Under the pieces are notes generated by a model. That model did no database searches. It saw only the letters and a list, made by a program, of their open reading frames with translations, and was not told the DNA's origin. From positions 310,001-374,000 of the forward strand of contig NZ_JAGEMK010000003.1 in NCBI RefSeq assembly GCF_017565425.1: a stretch of DNA of 64,000 bases, in the 5' to 3' direction. This DNA is from Actinotalea soli (lineage in GTDB: Bacteria; Actinomycetota; Actinomycetes; Actinomycetales; Cellulomonadaceae). Positions 25,785 through 34,461 of this stretch are shown here, piece after piece; positions within the stretch are counted from its first letter, which is position 1, and each line of letters opens with the position of its first letter. Made by a program: the position numbers and the translations under genes.

Positions 25785-27062
25785 TCAGCCGTGGACGGGG
25801 ACCGGCTCGGCCTGGCCGGCCGTCTCGAGCTCGACCCAGCCACCGCGGCGGTACGCCGGGGTGCCCACCACGAGGATCACGAGGGCGAGGACGACGCTCG
25901 CGAGCATCACACCCGTCATCGCGAGCGCGTCTCCGCCCACGAGCCCGACCACGGGGCTCACGATCCCGGCGAGCCCCGCCTGGAGGAACCCGATGACGGC
26001 GGCGGCCGTCCCTGCCCGCTCCCCGTGCCGTGACAGGGCGAGGGCAGAGGCGTTGGCCATGACGAAGCCCAGCAGCGCCGTCGTGACCCACAGCACGGCC
26101 ACGAAGCCGGTGACCCCACCCGCCTGCGTCGCGGCCACGGGGACCAGGACCGCGGCGGCGACCACGACCGCCGGCAGGCCGGCGCGCAGCAGCCGGAGGG
26201 GACCGATCCGCCGCACGAGCGCGGCGTTGACCTGCGAGCCCGCGACGAGGGAGGTCCCTCCGATGCCGAAGACGAGGGCGAACTGCTGCGGGTTGAGCCC
26301 GTACTCGTTCTGGAGCACGAACGGGGAGCCGGCGACGTAGCTCATGATCAGCGCCATGGACAGCCCGGGGATGACCGCGAGGGCCACGAAGCGTCGGTCG
26401 CGCAGCAGGCCCGCGTAGCCCCGCAGCGAGGCGCCCAGGCCGTGGGCGATGCGTCGCTCGACGGGCAGCGTCTCGGGCAGGAACCGCGCGACCACGACCA
26501 CCAGCACCACCGCGAAGAGCGCGAGGGCCACGAAGACCGCGCGCCAGTCCCAGATGTCTGCGATGACGCTCCCGATGGTGGGGGCGAGCAGCGGCGCCGC
26601 GGCGATGACGAGCATGAGCCGCGAGATGATGCGCGCGGCCTCGGCCCCGGAGTACCGGTCCCGCACGACAGCCATCGCCACGACCGTGGCCCCGGCGCTG
26701 ACCAGACCCTGCAGCACCCGCAGGGTCGCGAGCTGCTCGATCGACGTCGCGACGACGCACAGCAGCGAGATCACCACGTGCAGGGAGACGCCGATGAGCA
26801 CCGGGCGACGGCGCCCCACCCGGTCCGAGAACGGCCCGACCAGCAGCTGCCCGAGGGCCGCGCCGATGAGCATCCCGGTGATGGTGAACTGGGCGCCGGC
26901 CTCCGAGGTCCCCAGGTCACGGGCCACCTCGGGCAGCGAGGGCAGGTACATGTCGGTCGTGACGGCCGGCAGGAGGGTCAGCGAGCCGATGAGCAGCACG
27001 AAGAGCGCGGTCCGCTCGCGCGGGGGCCCGACGGGGGCAGGCTCGGGGGTCGTAGGTCGCAC
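25785..27062 (-). CDS. Bcr/CflA-type MFS drug exporter
   Basis: A 425-residue, 12-TM major facilitator. TM1 has TTDMYLPSLPEVARDLG, characteristic of Bcr/CflA. Motif A reads GQLLVGPFSDRVGRRRPVL and motif C follows in TM5 (APLLAPTIGSVI). Family members export bicyclomycin, chloramphenicol or sulphonamides by proton antiport; no substrate is indicated here. GTG 27062 has TGGAGCA immediately upstream, so either a weak ribosome site or a leaderless start (CATGAT six bases before) could serve. It is divergent from the SRAP gene. Confidence 0.9.
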   Translation of the reverse strand: MRPTTPEPAPVGPPRERTALFVLLIGSLTLLPAVTTDMYLPSLPEVARDLGTSEAGAQFTITGMLIGAALGQLLVGPFSDRVGRRRPVLIGVSLHVVISLLCVVATSIEQLATLRVLQGLVSAGATVVAMAVVRDRYSGAEAARIISRLMLVIAAAPLLAPTIGSVIADIWDWRAVFVALALFAVVLVVVVARFLPETLPVERRIAHGLGASLRGYAGLLRDRRFVALAVIPGLSMALIMSYVAGSPFVLQNEYGLNPQQFALVFGIGGTSLVAGSQVNAALVRRIGPLRLLRAGLPAVVVAAAVLVPVAATQAGGVTGFVAVLWVTTALLGFVMANASALALSRHGERAGTAAAVIGFLQAGLAGIVSPVVGLVGGDALAMTGVMLASVVLALVILVVGTPAYRRGGWVELETAGQAEPVPVHG

Positions 27063-27068
27063 TGCTCC

Positions 27069-27074
27069 ATCATG
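27069..27074 (-). promoter_or_regulatory. Possible -10 box CATGAT of MFS exporter
   Basis: CATGAT on the minus strand ends six bases before GTG 27062. It departs from TANNNT at the first base, so confidence is lower. Confidence 0.35.
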
Positions 27075-27158
27075 CCATCAAATCGATTCGACCGTCGTGG
27101 TGATCCCCGCCACGCCGGTCGTCACGCGTGTGTCGGCGGGCCGCGGGATGCTGGACCC

Positions 27159-27929
27159 ATGTGCGGACGCTACGCCTCGTTCCGCGAGGCCCAGGACCTC
27201 GCCGACACCTTCGACATCGCCCCCGGCGCGGTCGCGGAGGACGCCGCCGGGCTGCCCCCGTCCTGGAACCTCGCCCCGACCGACCCGGTGCGGATCGTGG
27301 TCGAGCGCGCACCGCGCCCGGAGCCAGGGGACGGCGCCTCCGAGGCCCCGCCCGAGGTCGAGCGGTCGCTGCGACTGGCCAGGTGGGGCCTCGTCCCGGG
27401 CTGGGCCAAGGACCCCTCGGTCGGGGCCCGGATGATCAACGCCCGCAGCGAGTCCCTGGTCGACAAGCCCGCCTTCCGCAAGGCCCTCGCGGTGCGGCGC
27501 TGCCTGGTCCCTGCCGAGGGCTACTACGAGTGGCAGCAGCCCCCCGCGGGGTCACCGCGTCGCACGCCCAAGCAGCCGTTCTGGATCCACCCCGCGCAGG
27601 ACGAGCCGATGGCCTTCGCAGGGCTCTACGAGTTCTGGCGGGATCGCACCCGCGCCGACGACGACCCGGACCGGTGGCTCGTCACCACGACCATCGTGAC
27701 CGCGTCCGCCGAGGGAGACCTCGCCGCGATCCACGACCGTCGGCCCGTGGTGCTGCCCCGCAGCGCGTGGGACCAGTGGCTGTCCCCGGCCCGGCAGGAC
27801 CCCGAGGGGGCGGTCGCCCTCCTGGGCCGGACGCCCCCTCCCCTGCTGCCGACCGCGATCTCGACCGCGGTCAACAAGGTCGGCACCGACGGACCCGAGC
27901 TTCTCGCCCCCGTCGAGCCGGCGGGCTGA
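27159..27929 (+). CDS. SRAP-domain protein (HMCES/YedK), abasic-site crosslinker
   Basis: A 256-residue SOS-response-associated peptidase domain. Cys2 (MCGRYASF) is the nucleophile that links covalently to abasic sites in single-stranded DNA. The other active-site elements are NLAPTDPV, RMINARSES, PAEGYYEW (Glu) and IHDRRPVVL (His). It shields abasic sites and is later self-released. The start must be ATG 27159 because the initiator Met is removed to expose Cys2. No LexA box is evident upstream. Confidence 0.93.
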   Translation: MCGRYASFREAQDLADTFDIAPGAVAEDAAGLPPSWNLAPTDPVRIVVERAPRPEPGDGASEAPPEVERSLRLARWGLVPGWAKDPSVGARMINARSESLVDKPAFRKALAVRRCLVPAEGYYEWQQPPAGSPRRTPKQPFWIHPAQDEPMAFAGLYEFWRDRTRADDDPDRWLVTTTIVTASAEGDLAAIHDRRPVVLPRSAWDQWLSPARQDPEGAVALLGRTPPPLLPTAISTAVNKVGTDGPELLAPVEPAG

Positions 27930-27959
27930 CCACGCCCCCGAGGACGAGACGCCCTGGGG

Positions 27960-28985
27960 CTAGGCCTCGTCGAGGAGCACGGGCCGCAGCACGCCCAGCC
28001 CGGGGACCTCGCGACCCTCGAGCACCGTCCGGGTGTAGCGCGGGCCGGCCGCGAGGAGCACCGCCGTCGCCTCGTCGAGGAGGACGGTGCCCGGCTGCGC
28101 CTCGTCGGTCAGCCGGGCCGCGAGGTTGACCGAGGGGCCGAACACGTCCCCGAAGCGGGACAGCACCCGGCCCCACACCATGCCGACCCGCACGGGGGAC
28201 TCCGTGCCCCGGAAGGCGTGGGCGAGACCGACGGCCACGCGTGCCCCGGTCACCGCGTCGTCGGCGACGAAGAGCACCGCGTCACCGATGGTCTTGACCA
28301 CCCTGCCCCCGGCCGCGGTGACGACGTCTCGCGCCCGGGCCTCGAACTGCTGGACGAACTCGGCCAGCTCGTGCGGCCCGAGCTCGGCCGTCCGGCGGGT
28401 GAAGGACACCACGTCCGCGAAGCCCACCGCCCGTGCGAGCGGGAGCTCGTCCTCCCCCGGCCCCTCGACCCGGGCCGAGCCGAACTCTGCCGCGAACCGG
28501 CCGGCGATCGCCGCGAGCTGGCGACGCCAGGCATGGATCAGCTGGTCCTCGAGCACGGGCACGATGTCTCCGAGCCTGTCGAGCAGCGCCAGGCGGGCGC
28601 TCACGTCGTCCAGGCCGTGCCGCTCGGCGAGCTGCTCGACCAAGGCCTCGACCTGCCACAGCACGAGCCGGTCGGTGGTGTGCCCGATGGCCCGGACCAG
28701 GGACACCGCGGTGCGCGGAGAGACCTCGTACCGACCCGCGACCTCGTGGAGCCGCCGCAGGGCCTGGGCGTCGGCCTCGGTGTAGGCAACGGCCTCGGCC
28801 TCGCCCGTCGGCAGCCCCAGCGTGTGCCAGAAGAGCCGGGCCTCCTCGACGCTGGTCCCCGCCTGCTCGGCCATGGCCGTCAGGGTCAGGGTGCGCGGCC
28901 CGCCCAGCAGCCGGTCCTCGAGCTCCGAGATCGTCGACGAGAGCCCCGCCCCCCGGGCGTCCTGGGTGTGGTCCGCGTCACTCAC
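27960..28985 (-). CDS. Class III adenylate cyclase with Rv1264-like regulatory domain
   Basis: A 341-residue soluble cyclase. The C-terminal catalytic domain (about 185-340) has both metal-binding Asp residues (FADVVSFTRR and TIGDAVLFV), a substrate-specifying Lys just before TIGD, and the transition-state Asn/Arg in PSVNLAARL, so it should be active as a homodimer. The helical N-terminal region (about 20-180) begins with a MerR-like AMAEQAGTSVEEARLFW and resembles the pH-sensing autoinhibitory domain of M. tuberculosis Rv1264. It makes cAMP. GTG 28985 follows a -10 box by six bases. It lies 27 bases downstream of birA on the same strand. Confidence 0.9.
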   Translation of the reverse strand: MSDADHTQDARGAGLSSTISELEDRLLGGPRTLTLTAMAEQAGTSVEEARLFWHTLGLPTGEAEAVAYTEADAQALRRLHEVAGRYEVSPRTAVSLVRAIGHTTDRLVLWQVEALVEQLAERHGLDDVSARLALLDRLGDIVPVLEDQLIHAWRRQLAAIAGRFAAEFGSARVEGPGEDELPLARAVGFADVVSFTRRTAELGPHELAEFVQQFEARARDVVTAAGGRVVKTIGDAVLFVADDAVTGARVAVGLAHAFRGTESPVRVGMVWGRVLSRFGDVFGPSVNLAARLTDEAQPGTVLLDEATAVLLAAGPRYTRTVLEGREVPGLGVLRPVLLDEA

Positions 28986-28991
28986 GCCGCC

Positions 28992-28997
28992 AGGCTA
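28992..28997 (-). promoter_or_regulatory. -10 box TAGCCT of adenylate cyclase
   Basis: TAGCCT on the minus strand ends six bases before GTG 28985, inside the 27-base gap after birA. It gives the cyclase its own promoter. Confidence 0.6.
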
Positions 28998-29012
28998 GTT
29001 CACCCCGCCGGC

Positions 29013-29930
29013 TCACCCGGGCGAGCGGACGTGGTGCACGTCCCCCGCCAGCACCACCCGGCGCCGCCCCCCTCTGTCGATCACCTCGAGGGCCCCGTCC
29101 CCGGCGAGGCCGCTCGCGGTGCCCTCGAGGCTCTCCCCCCCGGGGAGGTCCACCACGACGGGCTCACCCAGGGTCGAGCAGACTGCCGCGCAGTCGCTCG
29201 CGAGCTGCTCGTGCCCGCCCGCCCGCCACCGCGCGTCGATCGCGAGGAGCCTCCCGACCACCGCCCCGAGGAGGTGCGCCCGGTCAACGCCGCGGCCCCC
29301 GGCGAGCGCCACCGAGGACGCGCTCGGCACGGGGAGCTCGTCGCGGGTCTGGTCGACGTTGATGCCGATCCCCACGACCACCGCGGGCCCGGCCGGGGTC
29401 GTGACCAGCTCGCTGAGGATCCCCGCGACCTTGCGCCGAGCCCCCCATCCGGCCTCCGGAGGCAGCCCCGGCACCTCGACCAGCACGTCGTTGGGCCACT
29501 TGACGGTCGCGACCACGCCGACCTCGCGCAGCGCCTGGACCACCGCGAGGCCGGTGAGCAGCGGCACCCAGCCCCACCGCTCGACCGGCCCGGTGGGTCG
29601 GAGCACCATCGAGAAGGTCAGGGCCGCGGCCCGCGGCGTGGTCCAGGTCCGTCCGGAACGACCGCGGCCCGCCTCCTGGTGGTCGGCCACGAGCACCGCG
29701 TGGTCGGGCCACGCGTGGGGCTGCGCGGCGAGCCCCGCGACCAGGTCCGCCGAGGTCGAGGCCGCCCGGTCGACCACCTCGACGCGCCCGGCCCCGAGGG
29801 CCAGCAGCATCTCGGTGACGGTGCTCGCGTCGAGGGGAGGACGCCCCGAGCCGCCGTCGGGCCCGTCGGAGACGGCTGGCCCGTCAGGGCCGTCAGGGCC
29901 GTCAGGGCCGGGCTCGGGGTGGGTGCTCAT
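29013..29930 (-). CDS. birA: Biotin--[acetyl-CoA-carboxylase] ligase
   Basis: A 305-residue class I biotin protein ligase. The biotinyl-AMP loop is GRGRSGRTWTTP, followed by KWPNDVLV, RKVAGILSEL and VVGIGINVDQ. It lacks the DNA-binding domain of E. coli BirA, so it is purely an enzyme. It attaches biotin to the carboxylase alpha subunit encoded at 36926. ATG 29930 is set by the -10 box; the protein begins with a low-complexity GPD tract. It is divergent from accD with 137 bases between starts. Confidence 0.93.
   Translation of the reverse strand: MSTHPEPGPDGPDGPDGPAVSDGPDGGSGRPPLDASTVTEMLLALGAGRVEVVDRAASTSADLVAGLAAQPHAWPDHAVLVADHQEAGRGRSGRTWTTPRAAALTFSMVLRPTGPVERWGWVPLLTGLAVVQALREVGVVATVKWPNDVLVEVPGLPPEAGWGARRKVAGILSELVTTPAGPAVVVGIGINVDQTRDELPVPSASSVALAGGRGVDRAHLLGAVVGRLLAIDARWRAGGHEQLASDCAAVCSTLGEPVVVDLPGGESLEGTASGLAGDGALEVIDRGGRRRVVLAGDVHHVRSPG
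29881..29907. repeat. Three tandem 9-bp units in birA 5' coding region
   Basis: CCGTCAGGG occurs three times in a row, encoding a Gly-Pro-Asp repeat near the N-terminus of BirA. A partial, diverged copy precedes it. In-frame slippage would change protein length by three residues. Confidence 0.85.
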
Positions 29931-29937
29931 GCCGCCC

Positions 29938-29943
29938 ACGGTA
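29938..29943 (-). promoter_or_regulatory. -10 box TACCGT of birA
   Basis: TACCGT on the minus strand ends seven bases before ATG 29930 and decides this start over an ATG at 30053. Confidence 0.58.
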
Positions 29944-30054
29944 GCCAGCACGCAGCCCGCGGGCGCGACCTGAGGACCGGTGTTGTGGGAAGCCCTGCAC
30001 TGCAGGGCCACGACACGGTCGGGTGCCGCACCCGGCATGTCGGGACCCGACAAC

Positions 30055-30060
30055 TACCCT
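30055..30060 (+). promoter_or_regulatory. -10 box TACCCT of accD
   Basis: TACCCT is followed by seven bases and GTG 30068. It excludes an upstream ATG at 30023. Confidence 0.58.
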
Positions 30061-30067
30061 CGTCCAC

Positions 30068-31696
30068 GTGACCGACGCACAGACCCCAGCCACGCCCGCG
30101 GACCGCGGGCCCGGGGCCGGCCCGACCGGCACCGCCGCCAAGCTCGCCGACCTCGAGGCCCGGACCGCCGCCGCCGTCGACGAGCACGAGGAGGCCGCAC
30201 GCGCCAAGCAGCACCCCCGCGGCAAGAAGACCGCCCGCGAACGCATCGCGGCCCTGCTCGACGAGGGCAGCTTCGTCGAGCTGGACGCCTTCGTCCTGCA
30301 CCGCTCGACGAACTTCGGCCTCGACGCCCGGCGCGTCCCGGGCGACGGCGTCGTCACCGGTCACGGCACGATCGACGGTCGCCAGGTCGCCGTCTACAGC
30401 CAGGACTTCACCGTCTTCGGCGGATCCCTCGGCGAGATGCACGGCCACAAGATCACCAAGGTGATGGACCTCGCCCTGCGCACCGGGGTCCCCCTGATCG
30501 GGATCCTCGACGGCGGCGGCGCCCGCATCCAGGAGGGGGTCGCGGCCCTCACCCAGTTCGCCGAGATCTTCCGTCGCAACGTCGCGGCCTCCGGGGTGAT
30601 CCCGCAGATCTCGCTCATCCTCGGCCCGAGCGCGGGCGGGGCGGTCTACTCCCCCGCCCTGACGGACTTCATCGTCATGGCCGACGGGACCTCGAACATG
30701 TTCATCACCGGCCCCGACGTGATCCGTGCGGTCACCGGCGAGGAGGTGGGCTTCGAGGAGCTCGGCGGCGGCCACACGCACAACGCGACCTCGGGGGTCG
30801 CGCACTACCTGGGCACCGACGAGGACGACGCGATCGACTACGTCAAGGCCCTCGTGGGCTACCTCCCGTCGAACAACCTCGCCGATCCCCCGCTGTGGGA
30901 GGAGGAGCACGGCGAGCTCGAGGTCACCGACCTCGACCGTGAGCTCGACGCCGCCGTGCCTGACGCGGACTCCCAGCCCTACGACATGCGCGCCGTCGTC
31001 GAGCACGTGCTGGACCATGGTGAGCTGCTCGAGGTGCAGCCCCTGTACGCGCAGAACGTCCTGGTGGGCTTCGGCCACGTCGAGGGGCACCCGGTGGGCG
31101 TGGTCGCGAACCAGCCCCTGCACATGGCCGGGACCCTCGACATCAACGCCGCCGAGAAGGCCGCGCGCTTCGTCCGGACCTGCGACGCCTTCAACATCCC
31201 GGTGCTGACCTTCGTCGACGTGCCGGGGTTCCTGCCCGGGACGGACCAGGAGTGGAACGGGATCATCCGGCGCGGGGCCAAGCTCATCTATGCCTACGCC
31301 GAGGCCACCGTCCCGCTCGTCACCGTCATCACGCGCAAGGCCTACGGCGGGGCGTACATCGTCATGGGGTCCAAGCAGCTCGGGGCCGACGTCAACCTGG
31401 CGTGGCCCACCGCCCAGATCGCCGTGATGGGCGCCGGCGGCGCGGTCAACATCCTGCAGCGCGGCGCCCTCAAGAAGGTCGCCGAGGCGGGCGGGGACGT
31501 CGAGGCCGAGCGGGCCCGCCTGACCCAGGAGTACGAGGACGCGATCGTCAACCCCTACGACGCGGCCCAGCGTGGCTACGTCGACGCCGTCATCGCCCCC
31601 TCCGAGACCCGGCTGCAGGTCCTGCGCGCCCTGCGCGCGCTGCGGACCAAGCGGGCCAGCCTGCCCGCCAAGAAGCACGGGAACATCCCGCTGTGA
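30068..31696 (+). CDS. accD: Acyl-CoA carboxylase beta (carboxyltransferase) subunit
   Basis: A 542-residue carboxyltransferase of the AccD5/PccB type. Signatures are [18 protein letters not shown], the first oxyanion block [31 protein letters not shown], the second CoA/biotin block [20 protein letters not shown] and [17 protein letters not shown]. It transfers carboxylate from biotin to acetyl- or propionyl-CoA for fatty-acid or methylmalonyl-CoA synthesis. Its stop overlaps the epsilon-subunit start (GTGA). With the alpha subunit at 36926 and BirA next door it completes the holoenzyme; chain-length preference is not certain from sequence. Confidence 0.94.
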   Translation: MTDAQTPATPADRGPGAGPTGTAAKLADLEARTAAAVDEHEEAARAKQHPRGKKTARERIAALLDEGSFVELDAFVLHRSTNFGLDARRVPGDGVVTGHGTIDGRQVAVYSQDFTVFGGSLGEMHGHKITKVMDLALRTGVPLIGILDGGGARIQEGVAALTQFAEIFRRNVAASGVIPQISLILGPSAGGAVYSPALTDFIVMADGTSNMFITGPDVIRAVTGEEVGFEELGGGHTHNATSGVAHYLGTDEDDAIDYVKALVGYLPSNNLADPPLWEEEHGELEVTDLDRELDAAVPDADSQPYDMRAVVEHVLDHGELLEVQPLYAQNVLVGFGHVEGHPVGVVANQPLHMAGTLDINAAEKAARFVRTCDAFNIPVLTFVDVPGFLPGTDQEWNGIIRRGAKLIYAYAEATVPLVTVITRKAYGGAYIVMGSKQLGADVNLAWPTAQIAVMGAGGAVNILQRGALKKVAEAGGDVEAERARLTQEYEDAIVNPYDAAQRGYVDAVIAPSETRLQVLRALRALRTKRASLPAKKHGNIPL

Positions 31697-31929
31697 GCCC
31701 CGACGTCCGCGTCGTGCGCGGCGCCCCCGACGACGACGAGCTCGCAGCCCTCGTCGCGGGGCTCGCCGCGGGGGGGCAGCCCGGGGCCGCGGACTCCGGG
31801 GCCGACGTCGTCGCGGCGCGGACGGTCCACGAGGCGGCGGCGCGGCGGCGCTGGCGGGACCACGCGGCACCGCACCCGGGACCTCCGCGACCCGGTCCGG
31901 ACGCCTGGCGGTGGAGCCTTCGCGGCTGA
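31693..31929 (+). CDS. accE: Acyl-CoA carboxylase epsilon subunit
   Basis: A 78-residue protein with the small epsilon pattern: an N-terminal [20 protein letters not shown] helix-forming segment, a variable linker, and a C-terminal DAWRWSLRG. In mycobacteria and Streptomyces this subunit increases activity and stabilises the alpha-beta complex. Its GTG overlaps the accD stop by four bases. It is too diverged to claim more than the family. Confidence 0.85.
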   Translation: MSPDVRVVRGAPDDDELAALVAGLAAGGQPGAADSGADVVAARTVHEAAARRRWRDHAAPHPGPPRPGPDAWRWSLRG

Positions 31930-31989
31930 ACGCACGGGCCTCGCCACGCGCGGACCGACCAGGGGGTCCCGCTGACGCCCGGATTGTCC

Positions 31990-31995
31990 TATTCT
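31990..31995 (+). promoter_or_regulatory. -10 box TATTCT of DivIVA-like gene
   Basis: TATTCT, six bases, then ATG 32002. It is the most A/T-rich -10 in the window and probably a strong promoter. Confidence 0.62.
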
Positions 31996-32001
31996 CTGCC
32001 C

Positions 32002-32589
32002 ATGTCCACACCGAGCGCCGCGGCCTTCGCCCCCACGGCCTCCGGCCACCTCCCCGACACCACCTCCTCCGCGCCGAGCACGCCCCCGGCGATCACGTCG
32101 GTCGCCGGCTGGCAGCCCGGGATGCCCCCGCTGCAGCACGTCCTGGCCGACGACGTCCGCTTCGCCCGCTTCCGCACCACCCCCGAGGGCGGCTACGTGC
32201 AGGAGGACGTCGACGCCTTCCTCGACCAGGTCGAGGGCACCCTGCGCCGGTGGGAGGAGCAGCACGCCTCGCCCGGGGGCGCGACGGGGACCTCGAGCGG
32301 ACCGGGCGCCCACGGCGACCCTGCTGCCACCGCGGGCCCGGTCTCGCGCCCGGCCGGGACCTCGGGGCTGACGCGGGTCGTGAGCGGTCCGGGCTACGCC
32401 GAGGAGGAGGTCGACACCCTGCTCGAGCACGCCGCGGTCGCCCTCGAGCTGCTGCGCCAGGGCGTGGCCCCCGAGATGACCGCGGCGATGGTCGACGCGG
32501 CTCGGTTCCGGACGACCTGGAACTCGGGCTACGACCAGCGCGAGGTCGACGTCCTGCTCGACCAGGTGGCCGCCGTCCTCCGCGGCTGA
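32002..32589 (+). CDS. DivIVA-like domain-repeat protein
   Basis: A 195-residue cytoplasmic protein. It contains three related segments: RFRTTPEGGYVQEDVDAFLD (about residues 54-73), VVSGPGYAEEEVDTLLEHA (about 127-145) and RFRTTWNSGYDQREVDVLLD (about 169-188). Each follows the F..t..GY...eVD.fLd pattern of the DivIVA N-terminal lipid-binding domain, but no long coiled coil follows. The N-terminal 40 residues and the linkers are Pro/Ser/Thr/Gly-rich. It may recognise curved membrane or another DivIVA protein at the pole; that is inference. It lies between accE and a peptidase gene with its own promoter. Confidence 0.78.
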   Translation: MSTPSAAAFAPTASGHLPDTTSSAPSTPPAITSVAGWQPGMPPLQHVLADDVRFARFRTTPEGGYVQEDVDAFLDQVEGTLRRWEEQHASPGGATGTSSGPGAHGDPAATAGPVSRPAGTSGLTRVVSGPGYAEEEVDTLLEHAAVALELLRQGVAPEMTAAMVDAARFRTTWNSGYDQREVDVLLDQVAAVLRG

Positions 32590-32622
32590 CCGAGACCCCG
32601 AGGGTCGGCCTCCCGCTGCACC

Positions 32623-32628
32623 TAGGCT
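32623..32628 (+). promoter_or_regulatory. -10 box TAGGCT of DUF885 gene
   Basis: TAGGCT is followed by eight bases and ATG 32637; a second TAGG overlaps the gap. A leaderless or 1-2 base leader transcript is expected. Confidence 0.5.
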
Positions 32629-32636
32629 CTAGGCCC

Positions 32637-34352
32637 ATGAACTCTGCGCGCCCCACCCGCACCCCCAGCGCGATCGACGCGATCGCCGACGCCTACGTCA
32701 CCACCGCGGCCCGCCTCAACCCCCTGGCGGCCACCGCGATGGGCCTCGACGGCTACGACCACCTCATGGTGGACCTCTCCCCGGCGGGCTGGCAGGCCCA
32801 GGCCGACGCGGCCCGTGCGGTGCTGGCCGAGCTCGACGAGCAGACCCCCGTCGACGAGGTCGACCGCGTGACCCTCGCCGCGATGCGTGAGCGGCTGGGC
32901 CTCGAGCTCGAGCTGCACGAGGCCGACGAGCTGCTCGGCGCCCTCAACAACATCGCCTCCCCCGTGCAGGAGCTCCGCGACGTCTTCGACCTCATGCCCA
33001 CCTCGACCCCTCGACACTGGGAGAACGTCGCGGCCCGCCTGCACGCCCTGCCGGGGGCCGTGGCGGGGGTCGTCGAGTCGCTCCGTCTCGCGGCCTCCCG
33101 CGGACGGGTCGCGGCCGTGCGTCAGGTCGACGAGTGCGTGCGCCAGTGCGAGGAGCTCGCCGGGGCCGGGTCCTTCTTCACCGAGCTCGTGACGAGCGAC
33201 GCCCTCGAGCAGGCCCTCGAGGGGGCCGCCCAGGGCGAGACCCTGCGCGACGAGCTCGCCGCCGGGGCCGGCGCGGCCCGCGAGGCCTACGCGACCCTCG
33301 GAGCCTTCCTGCGCGAGGAGCTCCGCCCGCAGGCCCCCGAGGCCGACGGCGTGGGCCGCGAGCGCTACTCCCTGTGGTCGCGCTACTTCCTCGGGGCCAC
33401 GGTCGACCTCGAGGAGACCTACGCCTGGGGCCTGGCCGAGCTCGACCGGGTGATCGCCGAGCAGGAGGCCGTCGCAGCCCAGGTCGCCGGCCCCGGGGCG
33501 AGCCTCGAGCAGGCCATCGCGGTCCTGGACGCCGACCCCAGCCGCGTCCTGGACAGCACCGAGGCGCTGCAGGCCTGGATGCAGTCCACCTCCGACGCCG
33601 CCCTGCACGCCCTCGACGGGGTGCACTTCGACATCCCCGAGGCGCTGCACGCCCTCGAGTGCCGGATCGCCCCGACCCAGACCGGCGGGATCTACTACAC
33701 CGGCCCCTCGGACGACTTCTCCCGGCCAGGCCGGATGTGGTGGTCGGTGCCGGCCGACGTCACGAGCTTCACCACCTGGCGCGAGAAGACGACCGTCTAC
33801 CACGAGGGGGTCCCGGGGCATCACCTGCAGATCGCCCAGGCGGTCCACGAGCGGGACAGGCTCAACCGCTGGCGCCGGCTCGCCTGCTGGGTCTCGGGCC
33901 ACGGCGAGGGCTGGGCCCTCTACGCCGAGCGGCTCATGGCGGACCTGGGCTTCCTCGACGACGCCGGCGACCGCCTCGGCATGCTCGACGGCCAGCGCAT
34001 GCGCGCGGCCCGCGTGGTGCTCGACATCGGCGTGCACCTGGGGCTGCCGCGCCCCGAACGCTGGGGCGGGGGCACGTGGGACCACGACACCGCCTGGGAG
34101 TTCCTGGTCGCGAACGTGGCCATGCCCGAGGCCTTCCTGCGCTTCGAGCTGACCCGCTACCTGGGCTGGCCGGGACAGGCGCCCGCGTACAAGATCGGCC
34201 AGCGGCTGTGGGAGACCGCCCGCGACGAGGCCGCCGAGGCCGCGAGGGCGCGCGGCGAGGCCCACGACCTCAAGGCCTTCCACGCCCGCGCGCTGGGCCT
34301 GGGCTCGGTCGGTCTCGACGTGCTGCGTGAGGCACTGCGCGCGCCCCGCTGA
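32637..34352 (+). CDS. DUF885 metallopeptidase-like protein
   Basis: A 571-residue soluble protein of the DUF885 family, related in fold to M32/M3-type metallopeptidases. The zinc-binding-like motif VYHEGVPGHHLQ is near residue 390 and the third-ligand region SGHGEGWALYAERL follows near 425. Conserved YYTGPS and WREKTTVYHEG flank the site. No signal peptide is seen, so it would act in the cytosol on small peptides. The family has few characterised members. It has its own promoter and ends at a strong hairpin. Confidence 0.88.
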   Translation: MNSARPTRTPSAIDAIADAYVTTAARLNPLAATAMGLDGYDHLMVDLSPAGWQAQADAARAVLAELDEQTPVDEVDRVTLAAMRERLGLELELHEADELLGALNNIASPVQELRDVFDLMPTSTPRHWENVAARLHALPGAVAGVVESLRLAASRGRVAAVRQVDECVRQCEELAGAGSFFTELVTSDALEQALEGAAQGETLRDELAAGAGAAREAYATLGAFLREELRPQAPEADGVGRERYSLWSRYFLGATVDLEETYAWGLAELDRVIAEQEAVAAQVAGPGASLEQAIAVLDADPSRVLDSTEALQAWMQSTSDAALHALDGVHFDIPEALHALECRIAPTQTGGIYYTGPSDDFSRPGRMWWSVPADVTSFTTWREKTTVYHEGVPGHHLQIAQAVHERDRLNRWRRLACWVSGHGEGWALYAERLMADLGFLDDAGDRLGMLDGQRMRAARVVLDIGVHLGLPRPERWGGGTWDHDTAWEFLVANVAMPEAFLRFELTRYLGWPGQAPAYKIGQRLWETARDEAAEAARARGEAHDLKAFHARALGLGSVGLDVLREALRAPR

Positions 34353-34399
34353 TCCTGGCGCGCGCCCGAGGACCGTGCCCACCGGCCGGCCCTCGCCCA

Positions 34400-34440
34400 G
34401 CGACGGGGTGGCTGACCGGCCGGTCGGACCACCCCGTCGC
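34400..34440. terminator. 12-bp stem with palindromic loop before cysteine leader
   Basis: GCGACGGGGTGG and CCACCCCGTCGC pair perfectly. The 17-base loop contains the perfect palindrome GACCGGCCGGTC (34414-34425). It lies 47 bases after the DUF885 stop and 6 bases before the next -10 box, so it may be a terminator, an operator or both. Confidence 0.6.
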
Positions 34441-34446
34441 AGGACG

Positions 34447-34452
34447 TAGGAT
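34447..34452 (+). promoter_or_regulatory. -10 box TAGGAT of leader peptide/symporter unit
   Basis: TAGGAT, nine bases, then the leader ATG 34462. The mRNA would begin at or within a few bases of the leader peptide start codon, as reported for mycobacterial cysteine leader ORFs. Confidence 0.58.
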
Positions 34453-34461
34453 GACTCCGCC

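Noticed and set aside
29881-29907. GPD repeat of BirA as a functional collagen-like domain
   Set aside because: Only three units long, explained by a 9-bp tandem repeat; probably a disordered N-terminal tail.
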